A stretch of 7,594 nt of DNA from positions 1 to 7,594 of the forward strand of contig CAIOXF010000267.1 of assembly GCA_903862155.1 (NCBI GenBank), read 5' to 3'. Below are positions 1-6,192 of the stretch, one piece after another. Position 1 is the stretch's first letter. Each line of letters starts with the position of its first letter. Both the position numbers and the translations under genes were made by a program. The notes beneath the pieces are model-generated. The model saw only the letters and a program-made list of their open reading frames with translations, made no database searches and had not been told where the DNA came from. This DNA is from an uncultured cyanobacterium (GTDB lineage Bacteria > Cyanobacteriota > Cyanobacteriia > PCC-6307 > Cyanobiaceae).

Positions 1-537
1 ATGGGCTTCAACGGCTTCACGGCCGTGCTGGTGCTCTATTTCAAACAGGCCTTCAACTGGGGACCCGGCCTTGCCGGGGCCGCCTTCCTGATCGTGGGCG
101 TGGTGGCCACCGTGGTGCAGGGGGGCCTGATCGGTCCGCTGGTGAAGCGCTTCGGGGAATGGCGACTCACCCTGGCCGGCCTGGGCTTCGTGATCGCCGG
201 CTGTCTGCTGATCCCCCTAGCCCGGCAGGGCACAGCCCAACCGGTAGTGTTCACAGCGGTGGCGGTGCTGGCGCTGGGTACCGGCCTAGTGACACCCTGC
301 CTGCGGGCGTTGGTGTCGCGCCGGCTCGATGATTCCGGCCAGGGTGCGGCGCTGGGTAGCCTCCAAGGCCTGCAGAGCTTGGGCAGCTTCCTGGGACCGC
401 CAGCGGCGGGCCTGGCCTACGAAACCCTGGGCCGTACCAGCCCCTTCTGGCTGGGCGCCGCCCTGCTGGCAGCAGTGGCGCTGATGGTGGCCGGGGGCCT
501 CGGCGGTCAAGCAAGACCAACACCGAAAGCACCCTGA
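1..537 (+). CDS. MFS transporter, C-terminal half (5' end outside window)
   Basis: Integral membrane protein of the major facilitator superfamily, probably a drug:H+ antiporter-like (TetA-type) exporter; the substrate cannot be told. About 178 residues are visible, with roughly six hydrophobic segments matching TM7-TM12 of a 12-helix protein. After the second segment is the motif-A-like loop GPLVKRFGEWR (residues 45-55), which in this superfamily recurs between helices 8 and 9. Later, a glycine/proline-rich stretch (LGSFLGPPAAG) fits helix 11. The frame is open to base 1 and the visible part corresponds only to the second half of a protein of about 400 residues. The ATG at base 1 is therefore most likely an internal methionine, and the gene begins outside the window. 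It ends with TGA at 535-537, 66 nt before the preferred ppk start. Family assignment is secure; function is not. Confidence 0.85.
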   Translation: MGFNGFTAVLVLYFKQAFNWGPGLAGAAFLIVGVVATVVQGGLIGPLVKRFGEWRLTLAGLGFVIAGCLLIPLARQGTAQPVVFTAVAVLALGTGLVTPCLRALVSRRLDDSGQGAALGSLQGLQSLGSFLGPPAAGLAYETLGRTSPFWLGAALLAAVALMVAGGLGGQARPTPKAP

Positions 538-548
538 AGCGATTGCTA

Positions 549-593
549 CGGTCGGCCCGAGGAAGTGGTTGCGCCGCCCGGGATGGCCGACCG
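549..593 (+). repeat. 9-bp inverted repeat in the MFS-ppk gap
   Basis: CGGTCGGCC (549-557) is perfectly complementary to GGCCGACCG (585-593), with a 27-nt loop. It begins 11 nt after the MFS stop and ends 10 nt before the preferred ppk ATG at 604. The loop holds a purine-rich GAGGAA (559-564) and the alternative GTG start at 565; the alternative ATG at 583 straddles the loop and the right arm. No T-run follows, so it is not a classical intrinsic terminator. It may be a leader hairpin that leaves the weak AGG ribosome-binding site at 597-599 free, or it may be chance in GC-rich DNA. Confidence 0.45.
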
Positions 594-603
594 CGCAGGT
601 GCC

Positions 604-2748
604 ATGGGCGAGCGAATCACGCAACCGGTGGTGGCGCCGGAGCTCTATATCAACCGTGAGCTGAGCTGGATCGCGTTCAACTATCGGGTGCTGGCTCAAG
701 CACTGGATGAGCGCACGCCACTGCTGGAGCAGGCCAAATTCAGCGCGATCTTCAGCAACAACCTCGATGAGTTCTTCATGGTGAGGGTGGCCTCGCTGAA
801 GAGCCAGATCGAAGCCGGTGTGGCCAAGCTCAGTGATGACGGCCTTACGCCGCTGGAGCAGCTCAGCGCCATCCAAACCAAGTTACGGCCACTCCTGGAA
901 CTCCAGCAGCAGCACTACCGCCATTCGCTCAAAAGCAACCTGGCGGAATACGGCGTACAACTCATTGATTACGCCAACCTCAATGCCCAACAGCGGCACT
1001 GGGTGGATCACTACTTCCACACCGCCGTGTTCCCGGTGCTCACACCGCTGGCGGTGGATCCGGCCCACCCGTTTCCGTTCGTGAGCAACCTCAGCCTCAA
1101 CGTGGCGGCGCTGGTGCGCGACCCCGACAGCGGCCAGCAGCAGTTCGCGCGGGTGAAGGTGCCGCAGAAAATCCTGCCGCGCTTCGTGCGCATCCCCACC
1201 GAGCTGAGCGGTAAGAAGCCCGATCCGGTGGCCACGGCTGTGCCTCTCGAGCAGGTGGTGGCCTTCAACCTCAGCCTGCTGTTTCCCGGCATGCACGTGG
1301 AGGGGCACTACTTCTTCCGCGTGACGCGTGACGCCGACCTGGAACTGCGGGATCTAGAGGCCGACGACCTGATGGAGGCCCTGGAGGAGGGGCTGCGCAA
1401 ACGCCGCCGCGGCGGGGAAGTGGTGCGACTGGAGGTGGCCGACGAGATGCCCGAGGCGGTGGTGCAGGTGCTGATGGAGGGCATGGATGTGGAGCCCGAA
1501 GACGTGTACCGGATCAACGGACCGCTCGGCCTCGACGACCTGATGGGTCTGATGGCCCTGCCGCTGCCCCAGCTCAAGGACAAATCCTTCAAGGGCCGCA
1601 CCCATCCCGGCCTGGCCCGCGCCCAGAAAAGCCAACTGGAAGACGGCTCGATCAAGCAGGAAGAATTTCAGAGCATCTTCTCGGTGATCCGCCGCGGCGA
1701 TGTGCTGCTGCAGCACCCCTACGACCTGTTCGCCACCTCGGTGGAGGAATTCCTCAATCAGGCCGCCGATGACCCGTCGGTGTTGGCCATCAAGATGACG
1801 CTCTACCGCACCTCCAAGGATTCACCGGTGGTGGCGGCACTGATCCGGGCAGCCGAGAACGGCAAGCAGGTGATGGCCTTGGTGGAACTCAAGGCCCGCT
1901 TCGACGAAGACAACAACATCCAGTGGGCTAAGCAGCTGGAGAGCTCTGGCGTGCACGTGGTGTATGGCGTGCTCGGCCTCAAAACCCACACCAAGATCCT
2001 GCTGGTGGTGCGCCGCGAGAAAGACCGACTCAACACTTATGTGCACCTGGGCACCGGCAACTACAACTCCAAAACCTCCAGCCTCTATACCGACCTGGGC
2101 CTGCTCACAGCCAATCCCGCCTTCGGGGCGGATTTGGTGGAGCTGTTCAACTACCTCACCGGCTTCTCCAAACAACAGAGCTTCCGCAAGTTGCTGGTGG
2201 CGCCGGTGACCCTGCGCAAGCGGATGGAAGAGCTGATCCGCCGGGAAATCGGCCACGCCCATGAGGGCCGAGGTGGCCACATCCGGGCCAAGATGAACTC
2301 GCTGGTGGATCCGGCGATCATCGCCCTGCTCTATGAGGCCTCCCAGGCCGGGGTGCGGATCGAGCTGGTGGTGCGCGGCATGTGCAGCCTGCGGCCGAGC
2401 GTTGAAGGAGTGAGCGACCACATCCACGTTGTCAGCGTGATCGGCCGCTTCCTGGAGCACTCCCGCGTGTTCTGGTTTGCCAACGGCGGCGAACCGGAGG
2501 CCTACATCGGCAGCGCCGACTGGATGCCGCGCAACCTGGATCGGCGCGTGGAGGCTGTGGCCCCGGTGGAGGAGCCACGCCTGCGGGAGCAGCTGGAGCA
2601 ACTGCTGGAGCTCTACCTGCACGACGCCAGTGCCTGGCACATGACCAGCGACGGCCAGTTCCACCAGCAGCACCTGGAGGGCGAGGAGCAACTGGCGCAG
2701 ATGGAACTGATGCGCCGCTGGCGCGGCGGGCTGCACCCGACCGCCTGA
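604..2748 (+). CDS. ppk: Polyphosphate kinase 1
   Basis: PPK1 reversibly transfers the gamma phosphate of ATP to a growing polyphosphate chain and serves phosphate and energy storage. The protein is 714 residues from this start, normal for the family, and full length. The N-terminal domain carries NRELSWIAFN and SNNLDEF, where Asn53 matches E. coli Asn45. The catalytic domains carry Arg402 (LYRTSKDS), Arg432 (ARFDED), His462 in GLKTHTK (the autophosphorylated histidine, E. coli His435) and His619 in FLEHSRVF (E. coli His592). The spacings between these residues equal those in the E. coli enzyme. The C-terminal SADWMPRNLDRR block is also present. The start is uncertain: in-frame GTG 565 and ATG 583 are possible, but GAGGAA at 559-564 abuts 565 and lies 18 nt from 583. 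ATG 604 has AGG four bases upstream and places the conserved LYINRELSW block near the N terminus, as in homologues. Function is essentially certain. Confidence 0.96.
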   Translation: MGERITQPVVAPELYINRELSWIAFNYRVLAQALDERTPLLEQAKFSAIFSNNLDEFFMVRVASLKSQIEAGVAKLSDDGLTPLEQLSAIQTKLRPLLELQQQHYRHSLKSNLAEYGVQLIDYANLNAQQRHWVDHYFHTAVFPVLTPLAVDPAHPFPFVSNLSLNVAALVRDPDSGQQQFARVKVPQKILPRFVRIPTELSGKKPDPVATAVPLEQVVAFNLSLLFPGMHVEGHYFFRVTRDADLELRDLEADDLMEALEEGLRKRRRGGEVVRLEVADEMPEAVVQVLMEGMDVEPEDVYRINGPLGLDDLMGLMALPLPQLKDKSFKGRTHPGLARAQKSQLEDGSIKQEEFQSIFSVIRRGDVLLQHPYDLFATSVEEFLNQAADDPSVLAIKMTLYRTSKDSPVVAALIRAAENGKQVMALVELKARFDEDNNIQWAKQLESSGVHVVYGVLGLKTHTKILLVVRREKDRLNTYVHLGTGNYNSKTSSLYTDLGLLTANPAFGADLVELFNYLTGFSKQQSFRKLLVAPVTLRKRMEELIRREIGHAHEGRGGHIRAKMNSLVDPAIIALLYEASQAGVRIELVVRGMCSLRPSVEGVSDHIHVVSVIGRFLEHSRVFWFANGGEPEAYIGSADWMPRNLDRRVEAVAPVEEPRLREQLEQLLELYLHDASAWHMTSDGQFHQQHLEGEEQLAQMELMRRWRGGLHPTA

Positions 2749-2785
2749 AGATTCAATCCTGTAGCGATCAACACATCAAATGGCG

Positions 2786-2815
2786 GCCGATCATCACCTC
2801 GGCTTAACCATTCAT
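2786..2815 (+). terminator. Weak terminator-like hairpin after ppk
   Basis: GCCGA (2786-2790) pairs with TCGGC (2799-2803) across an 8-nt loop. A possible G-T pair extends the stem to 2785/2804. AT-rich sequence follows (TTAACCATTCATTT), but without a continuous T-run. Its position 37 nt after the ppk stop suits a transcript end. The stem is short, so this is a weak call. Confidence 0.3.
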
Positions 2816-2912
2816 TTCCAGTGACAGATCAGTTGCAGAACTGCTGTTGCGTGTAGGGCGGTGGTCAATCCAGAAAGTCTTCCATTTTGACCCCGTTCGT
2901 ATGCATCAGCGG

Positions 2913-2921
2913 TGCTACCGT
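2913..2921 (+). promoter_or_regulatory. Candidate extended -10 promoter of the sigma factor gene
   Basis: TGCTACCGT matches an extended -10 element: TG, one base, then TACCGT, which fits the relaxed cyanobacterial TANNNT. A TTGACC -35-like hexamer lies at 2887-2892, but it is 23 nt from TACCGT, longer than the usual 16-18, so it may be irrelevant. Initiation about 7 nt downstream would give a leader of roughly 27 nt containing the GGAGG ribosome-binding site, which agrees with the chosen start at 2955. Confidence 0.35.
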
Positions 2922-2941
2922 CCCCGCAAATTCATAGAACC

Positions 2942-2946
2942 GGAGG
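2942..2946 (+). promoter_or_regulatory. Ribosome-binding site that sets the sigma factor start
   Basis: GGAGG lies 8 nt before ATG 2955 (5 nt before an in-frame GTG at 2952). It is the only strong Shine-Dalgarno seen in this leader. It argues against the longer open frame that extends upstream to about 2847. Confidence 0.7.
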
Positions 2947-2954
2947 CCGGGGTG

Positions 2955-3935
2955 ATGGGGACACCTCAGCAATCCGCCCGTTCTGCTGCACCAAGCAGCA
3001 GATCAGGGCGCAAGGCACTGTCATCCGATGCGGCCTCCCGCAGCGGCGGCCGCCTGAGTGCTGATTCGATTGGTTGGTATTTGAGCACCATCGGCCGCGT
3101 GCCCCTGCTCACGCCTGCGGAAGAGATTGAGCTGGCCCACCATGTGCAGATCGCGAAGCGGCTGCAGGAGGTGCCGGCCGATCAGCTCACGCCCCAGCAC
3201 CGCCGCCAGATCCGGATGGGCCAACGGGCCCGCGACCGGATGATGGCCGCAAACCTGCGCCTCGTGGTGAGCGTGGCCAAGAAGTATCAGAACCAGGGCC
3301 TGGAGCTGCTGGATCTGGTGCAGGAAGGCGCCATCGGGCTGGAGCGGGCGGTCGACAAGTTCGATCCCGCCATGGGCTACAAGTTCTCCACCTATGCCTA
3401 CTGGTGGATCCGGCAGGGCATGACGCGCGCGATCGACAACAGCGCCCGCACGATTCGCCTGCCGATTCACGTGAGCGAGAAGCTCTCCAAGATGCGCCGC
3501 ATCACCCGGGAGCTCTCCCACCGCTTCGGCCGCCAGCCCAACCGCCTGGAGCTCTCCCACGCCATGGACATGGCGCCGGAGGAGCTGGAGGAGCTGATCT
3601 CCCAGAGCGCCCCCTGCGCCTCACTCGATGCCCACGCCCGCGGCGAAGAGGATCGCAGCACCCTCGGAGAACTGATCGCTGATCCGGCGAGCAACCAGCA
3701 CCTCGACTCGATGGACCGCCATCTCCAGAAGGAGCACCTGGGGGCCTGGTTGTCGCAGCTCAACGAGCGGGAGCAGAAGATCCTGCGGCTGCGCTTTGGC
3801 CTGGAGGGGAGTGAGCCGCTCACCCTGGCCGAGATCGGCCGTCAGATCAACGTGTCGCGGGAGCGGGTGCGCCAGCTGGAAGCCAAGGCGCTCATGAAGC
3901 TGCGGCTGATGAGCAATATGCAGCAGGCCGCCTGA
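2955..3935 (+). CDS. RNA polymerase sigma factor, sigma-70 family (group 2-like)
   Basis: Directs RNA polymerase to promoters. The protein is 326 residues and has no region 1.1, as expected for the cyanobacterial group 2 (RpoD-like, non-essential) sigma factors. The first 35 residues are Ser/Arg/Ala-rich and look disordered. Region 1.2 follows (DSIGWYLSTIGRVPLL, 37-52). Region 2 spans about 91-173, with NLRLVVSVAKKY, the core-binding DLVQEGAIGL and the -10 reading helix around YAYWWIRQGMTRAI and ARTIRLPIHV. Region 3 is in the middle. Region 4 has RFGLEG and a helix-turn-helix (LTLAEIGRQINVSRERVRQL, 289-308) for -35 recognition. The start is chosen from GGAGG at 2942-2946; GTG 2952 is equally in frame. 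The next gene begins 5 nt downstream, suggesting a two-gene transcript. Family is certain. Which numbered cyanobacterial sigma (SigB/C/D-type) cannot be decided from sequence alone. Confidence 0.95.
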   Translation: MGTPQQSARSAAPSSRSGRKALSSDAASRSGGRLSADSIGWYLSTIGRVPLLTPAEEIELAHHVQIAKRLQEVPADQLTPQHRRQIRMGQRARDRMMAANLRLVVSVAKKYQNQGLELLDLVQEGAIGLERAVDKFDPAMGYKFSTYAYWWIRQGMTRAIDNSARTIRLPIHVSEKLSKMRRITRELSHRFGRQPNRLELSHAMDMAPEELEELISQSAPCASLDAHARGEEDRSTLGELIADPASNQHLDSMDRHLQKEHLGAWLSQLNEREQKILRLRFGLEGSEPLTLAEIGRQINVSRERVRQLEAKALMKLRLMSNMQQAA

Positions 3936-3940
3936 GGGGC

Positions 3941-4606
3941 ATGGGACAGCAGGCGCTGGGTGTGGCGGCAGTGGCCGCCTGGCTCAGCCTGCTGGCGGTG
4001 GGCGCGCTGGCGGTGCGGAAACGCTGGAACGGCCAACGCGAATGGAGCCGCAAGCTGGTTCACATCGGGACCGGTGCGGTGGTGCCAATCGCCTGGGCGT
4101 TCGGGATCAGCCAGGCGATTGCCGTGCCGGCGGCCGGCACCATCACCATGCTGGCGGCCCTGAACCACCGGATCCGGGTGATTCCCGCGATCGAAGACGT
4201 GGATCGCCACAGCTACGGCACCATCGCCTACGGCGCCTCGATCACGGCGCTGCTGTGGCTCTACTGGCCCCAGCAGCCCGCAGCGGTGGCGGCAGGCGTC
4301 CTGGTGATGGCCCTGGGCGATGGCCTGGCTGGGCTCCTGGGCCCACTGGTGCCCTCCTTCAGCTGGAGCGTGTTGCAGCAGCGCAAATCCCTGGTGGGCA
4401 CCGGCGCCATGGCGGCCGCCAGCCTGCTGGTGCTGATGGCCCTGCGGGCCGTGTCTCTGACCCTGGGGCTGCCCGCCCCACCCGCTGAGGCACTGCTGGC
4501 CATCGCCGCCAGCGCCGTGGTGCTGGAGCAATGCGCCGTGGTGGGGCTCGACAACTTCACCGTGCCGCTGGCGGTGGGTTGGCTGTGGAGCACCCTGGCC
4601 ATCTAA
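3941..4606 (+). CDS. Phytol kinase / CTP-transferase-family membrane protein
   Basis: Probable prenyl-alcohol kinase of the superfamily that includes VTE5 phytol kinase, dolichol kinase and phosphatidate cytidylyltransferase. It would phosphorylate phytol released from chlorophyll, using a nucleotide triphosphate, for reuse in tocopherol or phylloquinone synthesis. The 221-residue protein is mostly hydrophobic with about six or seven membrane segments. Family marks are EWSRKLVHIGTG (34-45) after the first helix, ALGDGLAG with Asp127, RKSLVGTGA (148-156), and near the C terminus a Glu196 followed by GLDNFTVP (202-209). The last two are typical of the phytol kinase branch. A GAGG sits three bases before the ATG, overlapping the end of the sigma gene, so translation may be coupled. 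It is likely co-transcribed with the sigma factor gene. Substrate is inferred from family; a phosphatidate cytidylyltransferase label is less likely because the protein is short. Confidence 0.85.
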   Translation: MGQQALGVAAVAAWLSLLAVGALAVRKRWNGQREWSRKLVHIGTGAVVPIAWAFGISQAIAVPAAGTITMLAALNHRIRVIPAIEDVDRHSYGTIAYGASITALLWLYWPQQPAAVAAGVLVMALGDGLAGLLGPLVPSFSWSVLQQRKSLVGTGAMAAASLLVLMALRAVSLTLGLPAPPAEALLAIAASAVVLEQCAVVGLDNFTVPLAVGWLWSTLAI

Positions 4607-4607
4607 A

Positions 4608-4943
4608 TCACACCCGCAGCATCGCCTCGCAACGCAGCTCCCAGTCCTGCTGGGTGCCGATGCCAGCCACCAGCCGCCAGTCCTCCGGCTCCTCCCGCAT
4701 CCGCAACTGCCACTGGCGGATCACCTCGGCCCGCTCCATCCACACATCCACCACCGTGCGCTGAATCAGCTCCAGCTCCCAGCAGCGCTGGCGGGCTACA
4801 TCCAGGGTCCAGGCGAGCAGATCATCGAGCTGAAAAGGGCGGAACCCGGCAAACGCCGGACCGATCTCCTGGGCTGAACTCTGCTCGAGATAGAAGGCCT
4901 GCAGGGGATCGGAGAGGCCGCAGAACTGCAACAGCACGCCCAT
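4608..4943 (-). CDS. Small Trp-rich conserved-type hypothetical protein
   Basis: Function not recognised. The 111-residue product is soluble-looking, with no signal peptide or membrane segment. It has six tryptophans and many Glu/Arg residues. The central part (about residues 38-85) reads as amphipathic helix rich in Leu, Arg, Glu and Trp, and could be a protein-interaction surface. The gene is supported by a strong Shine-Dalgarno (GGAGGA at 4952-4947 on this strand, three bases before the ATG), by filling the space exactly between its neighbours, and by a composition unlike a shadow frame. Its stop is one base from the stop of the convergent phytol kinase gene. It lies downstream of the DAHP synthase gene on the same strand, but a probable terminator separates them, so it likely has its own promoter. 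No convincing -10/-35 pair was seen. Confidence 0.75.
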   Translation of the reverse strand: MGVLLQFCGLSDPLQAFYLEQSSAQEIGPAFAGFRPFQLDDLLAWTLDVARQRCWELELIQRTVVDVWMERAEVIRQWQLRMREEPEDWRLVAGIGTQQDWELRCEAMLRV

Positions 4944-4946
4944 GAC

Positions 4947-4952
4947 TCCTCC
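4947..4952 (-). promoter_or_regulatory. Strong ribosome-binding site of the hypothetical gene
   Basis: On the - strand, GGAGGA precedes ATG (4943-4941) by three bases. It is the clearest Shine-Dalgarno on the - strand in this window, supports the chosen start and suggests efficient translation. Confidence 0.7.
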
Positions 4953-4994
4953 ATGAGTGATATCCCCAAACGCTATTCAGGAGCGCCAGGCAAT

Positions 4995-5028
4995 CCGTTC
5001 ACGGAGAACAGTTCGTTGCAGCTGCAAC
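4995..5028. repeat. Three back-to-back small palindromes
   Basis: Three inverted repeats sit end to end: CCGT-TC-ACGG (4995-5004), GAAC-A-GTTC (5006-5014) and the perfect 14-bp palindrome GTTGCAGCTGCAAC (5015-5028). They lie 52-85 nt upstream of the hypothetical gene's start codon, where an operator or promoter would be expected. No known cyanobacterial consensus was recognised: neither the NtcA GTA-N8-TAC nor a LexA-like site. Confidence 0.5.
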
Positions 5029-5032
5029 AATC

Positions 5033-5057
5033 TGGCACTCGAACTTCACGAGTGCCA
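5033..5057 (-). terminator. 9-bp hairpin, possible secondary terminator of the DAHP synthase gene
   Basis: TGGCACTCG (5033-5041) pairs perfectly with CGAGTGCCA (5049-5057) around a 7-nt loop. On the - strand the hairpin comes 24 nt after the DAHP synthase stop and is followed by GATTGTTG, which is only weakly T-rich. It could back up the hairpin at 5071-5088, stabilise the mRNA 3' end or act as a protein-binding site. Confidence 0.4.
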
Positions 5058-5064
5058 ATTACAT

Positions 5065-5088
5065 CAAAACCAGCCTGGGCTCAGGCTG
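5065..5088 (-). terminator. Probable intrinsic terminator overlapping the DAHP synthase stop codon
   Basis: On the - strand CAGCCTG pairs with CAGGCTG (5088-5082 with 5077-5071) around the 4-nt loop AGCC, followed directly by GTTTTG. The TGA stop codon straddles the end of the 5' arm and the first loop base. Stem, tight loop and T-rich tail fit Rho-independent termination, although the T-run is short. Confidence 0.5.
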
Positions 5089-6157
5089 CCGCCAGGGTGG
5101 GAGCCGCCTGGGCATCGCGCACCGCTGCGGCCAGTTCCTCGAGCAGATCGACCGTGGTGGCCAGATCGATGCAGGCATCGGTGATGCTCTGGCCGTAGGT
5201 GAGCTGGCTGAGATCGGAGGGAATCTTCTGGTTGCCGGCCACCAGATGGCTCTCGAGCATCACGCCCATCACATGGGTGGAGCCGCCACGCACCTGCTCG
5301 GCCACCTGCTGCAGCACCTCACCCTGGCGGCGGTAGTCCTTATTGGAGTTGCCGTGGCTGCAATCCACCATCACCCGGCAGGGCAGGGCGTCGCGCTCCA
5401 GCGCCGCCGCCACCTCCTCGATCGCTTCCAGGTGGTAGTTAGTGCCGCGCTTGCCGCCCCGCAGCACCACGTGGCCATCGGGGTTGCCCGTGGTGGTCAC
5501 GATCGAGGCGTAGCCCTCCTGGTTGATCCCCAGGAAGTGGTGGGGCCGGGCCGCCGCCTGCATGGCATGGATAGCGGTGGTCACACTGCCGTCGGTGCCG
5601 TTCTTGAAGCCGATCGGCATCGACAGGCCCGATGCCATCTCGCGGTGGGTCTGGCTCTCGGTGGTGCGGGCGCCGATCGCGGTCCAGCTGATCAGATCAG
5701 CGATGTACTGGGGCACGATCGGATCCAGCAGCTCCGTGGCCGCCGGCAGCCCCATCTCGGCGACATGCAGCAGCAGATCGCGGGCCAGGCGCAGGCCGGT
5801 GTTGATGTCGTAGCTGCCGTCGAGGTGGGGATCGTTGATCAGGCCCTTCCAGCCCACGGTGGTACGGGGCTTCTCGAAATACACGCGCATCACCACCTCC
5901 AGCTCACCCGCGTGGCGCTGGCGCAGCTGGGCAATCTCGGCCGCGTACTCCTTGGCGGCGGCCACGTCGTGCACGGAGCAGGGCCCCACAATCACCAGCA
6001 TGCGGCTGTCGCGGCCGTGCAGGATCGCCTGAATGCGCTCGCGGGCCTGCTGCACGGTGGCCGCCGAGCGTTCGCTGATCGGAAGATCCCGGTGCAGCAC
6101 GAGCGGCGGCACCAGGGGCCTGGTTTCCACCACGTGGAGATCGGAGGTGGTGAACAT
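5081..6157 (-). CDS. aroF: DAHP synthase, type I (AroF/Aro4-like)
   Basis: 3-Deoxy-7-phosphoheptulonate synthase condenses phosphoenolpyruvate with erythrose 4-phosphate in the first step of the shikimate pathway; cytosolic and metal-dependent. The protein is 358 residues from ATG 6157, close to the 350-356 of E. coli AroG/AroF. Conserved blocks are GPCSVHD, RVYFEKPRTTVGWKGLINDP, IGARTTESQTHREMASGLS, GFKNGTDGS, GNPDGHVVLRGGK, CSHGNSNKDYRR and SITDACID. The expected metal ligands are Cys60, His268, Glu302 and Asp327. LGINQEG with Gly210, and the overall match, resemble the tyrosine-sensitive AroF/Aro4 type rather than AroG. The frame stays open upstream to 6418, but that part overlaps the transporter gene and has no family similarity. 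ATG 6157 has AGG seven bases upstream. It follows the TSUP gene by 35 nt on the same strand, so co-transcription is possible. The symbol reflects similarity; aroG or aroH may be used in related annotations. Confidence 0.95.
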   Translation of the reverse strand: MFTTSDLHVVETRPLVPPLVLHRDLPISERSAATVQQARERIQAILHGRDSRMLVIVGPCSVHDVAAAKEYAAEIAQLRQRHAGELEVVMRVYFEKPRTTVGWKGLINDPHLDGSYDINTGLRLARDLLLHVAEMGLPAATELLDPIVPQYIADLISWTAIGARTTESQTHREMASGLSMPIGFKNGTDGSVTTAIHAMQAAARPHHFLGINQEGYASIVTTTGNPDGHVVLRGGKRGTNYHLEAIEEVAAALERDALPCRVMVDCSHGNSNKDYRRQGEVLQQVAEQVRGGSTHVMGVMLESHLVAGNQKIPSDLSQLTYGQSITDACIDLATTVDLLEELAAAVRDAQAAPTLAAA

Positions 6158-6174
6158 GGGTGGGCCTGCGCGCT

Positions 6175-6191
6175 CTTGGCCAATGGCCAAG
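6175..6191. repeat. 17-nt perfect palindrome between the TSUP and DAHP synthase genes
   Basis: CTTGGCCA-A-TGGCCAAG has 8-bp arms around one central base. It lies one base past the TSUP stop codon and ends 17 nt before the DAHP synthase ATG. As RNA it would fold into a tight hairpin (7-bp stem, 3-nt loop) just upstream of the AGG at 6167-6165. No T-run follows. It may be an operator, an mRNA processing or stabilising hairpin, or an attenuator; the sequence does not decide. Confidence 0.55.
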
Positions 6192-6192
6192 C

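Noticed and set aside
1..3. ATG at base 1 as the true start of the transporter
   Set aside because: The visible protein aligns with the second half of MFS transporters only, so this is almost certainly an internal methionine.
1822..2736. 304-codon open frame on the - strand inside ppk
   Set aside because: It is fully antisense to a clear ppk with all catalytic motifs, and its product is His/Gln/Ala-rich without family resemblance; typical GC-rich shadow.
2847..2954. 36-residue N-terminal extension of the sigma factor
   Set aside because: The extension would cover the candidate promoter and the GGAGG site, and lacks similarity to sigma factors. The Shine-Dalgarno supports ATG 2955 or GTG 2952.
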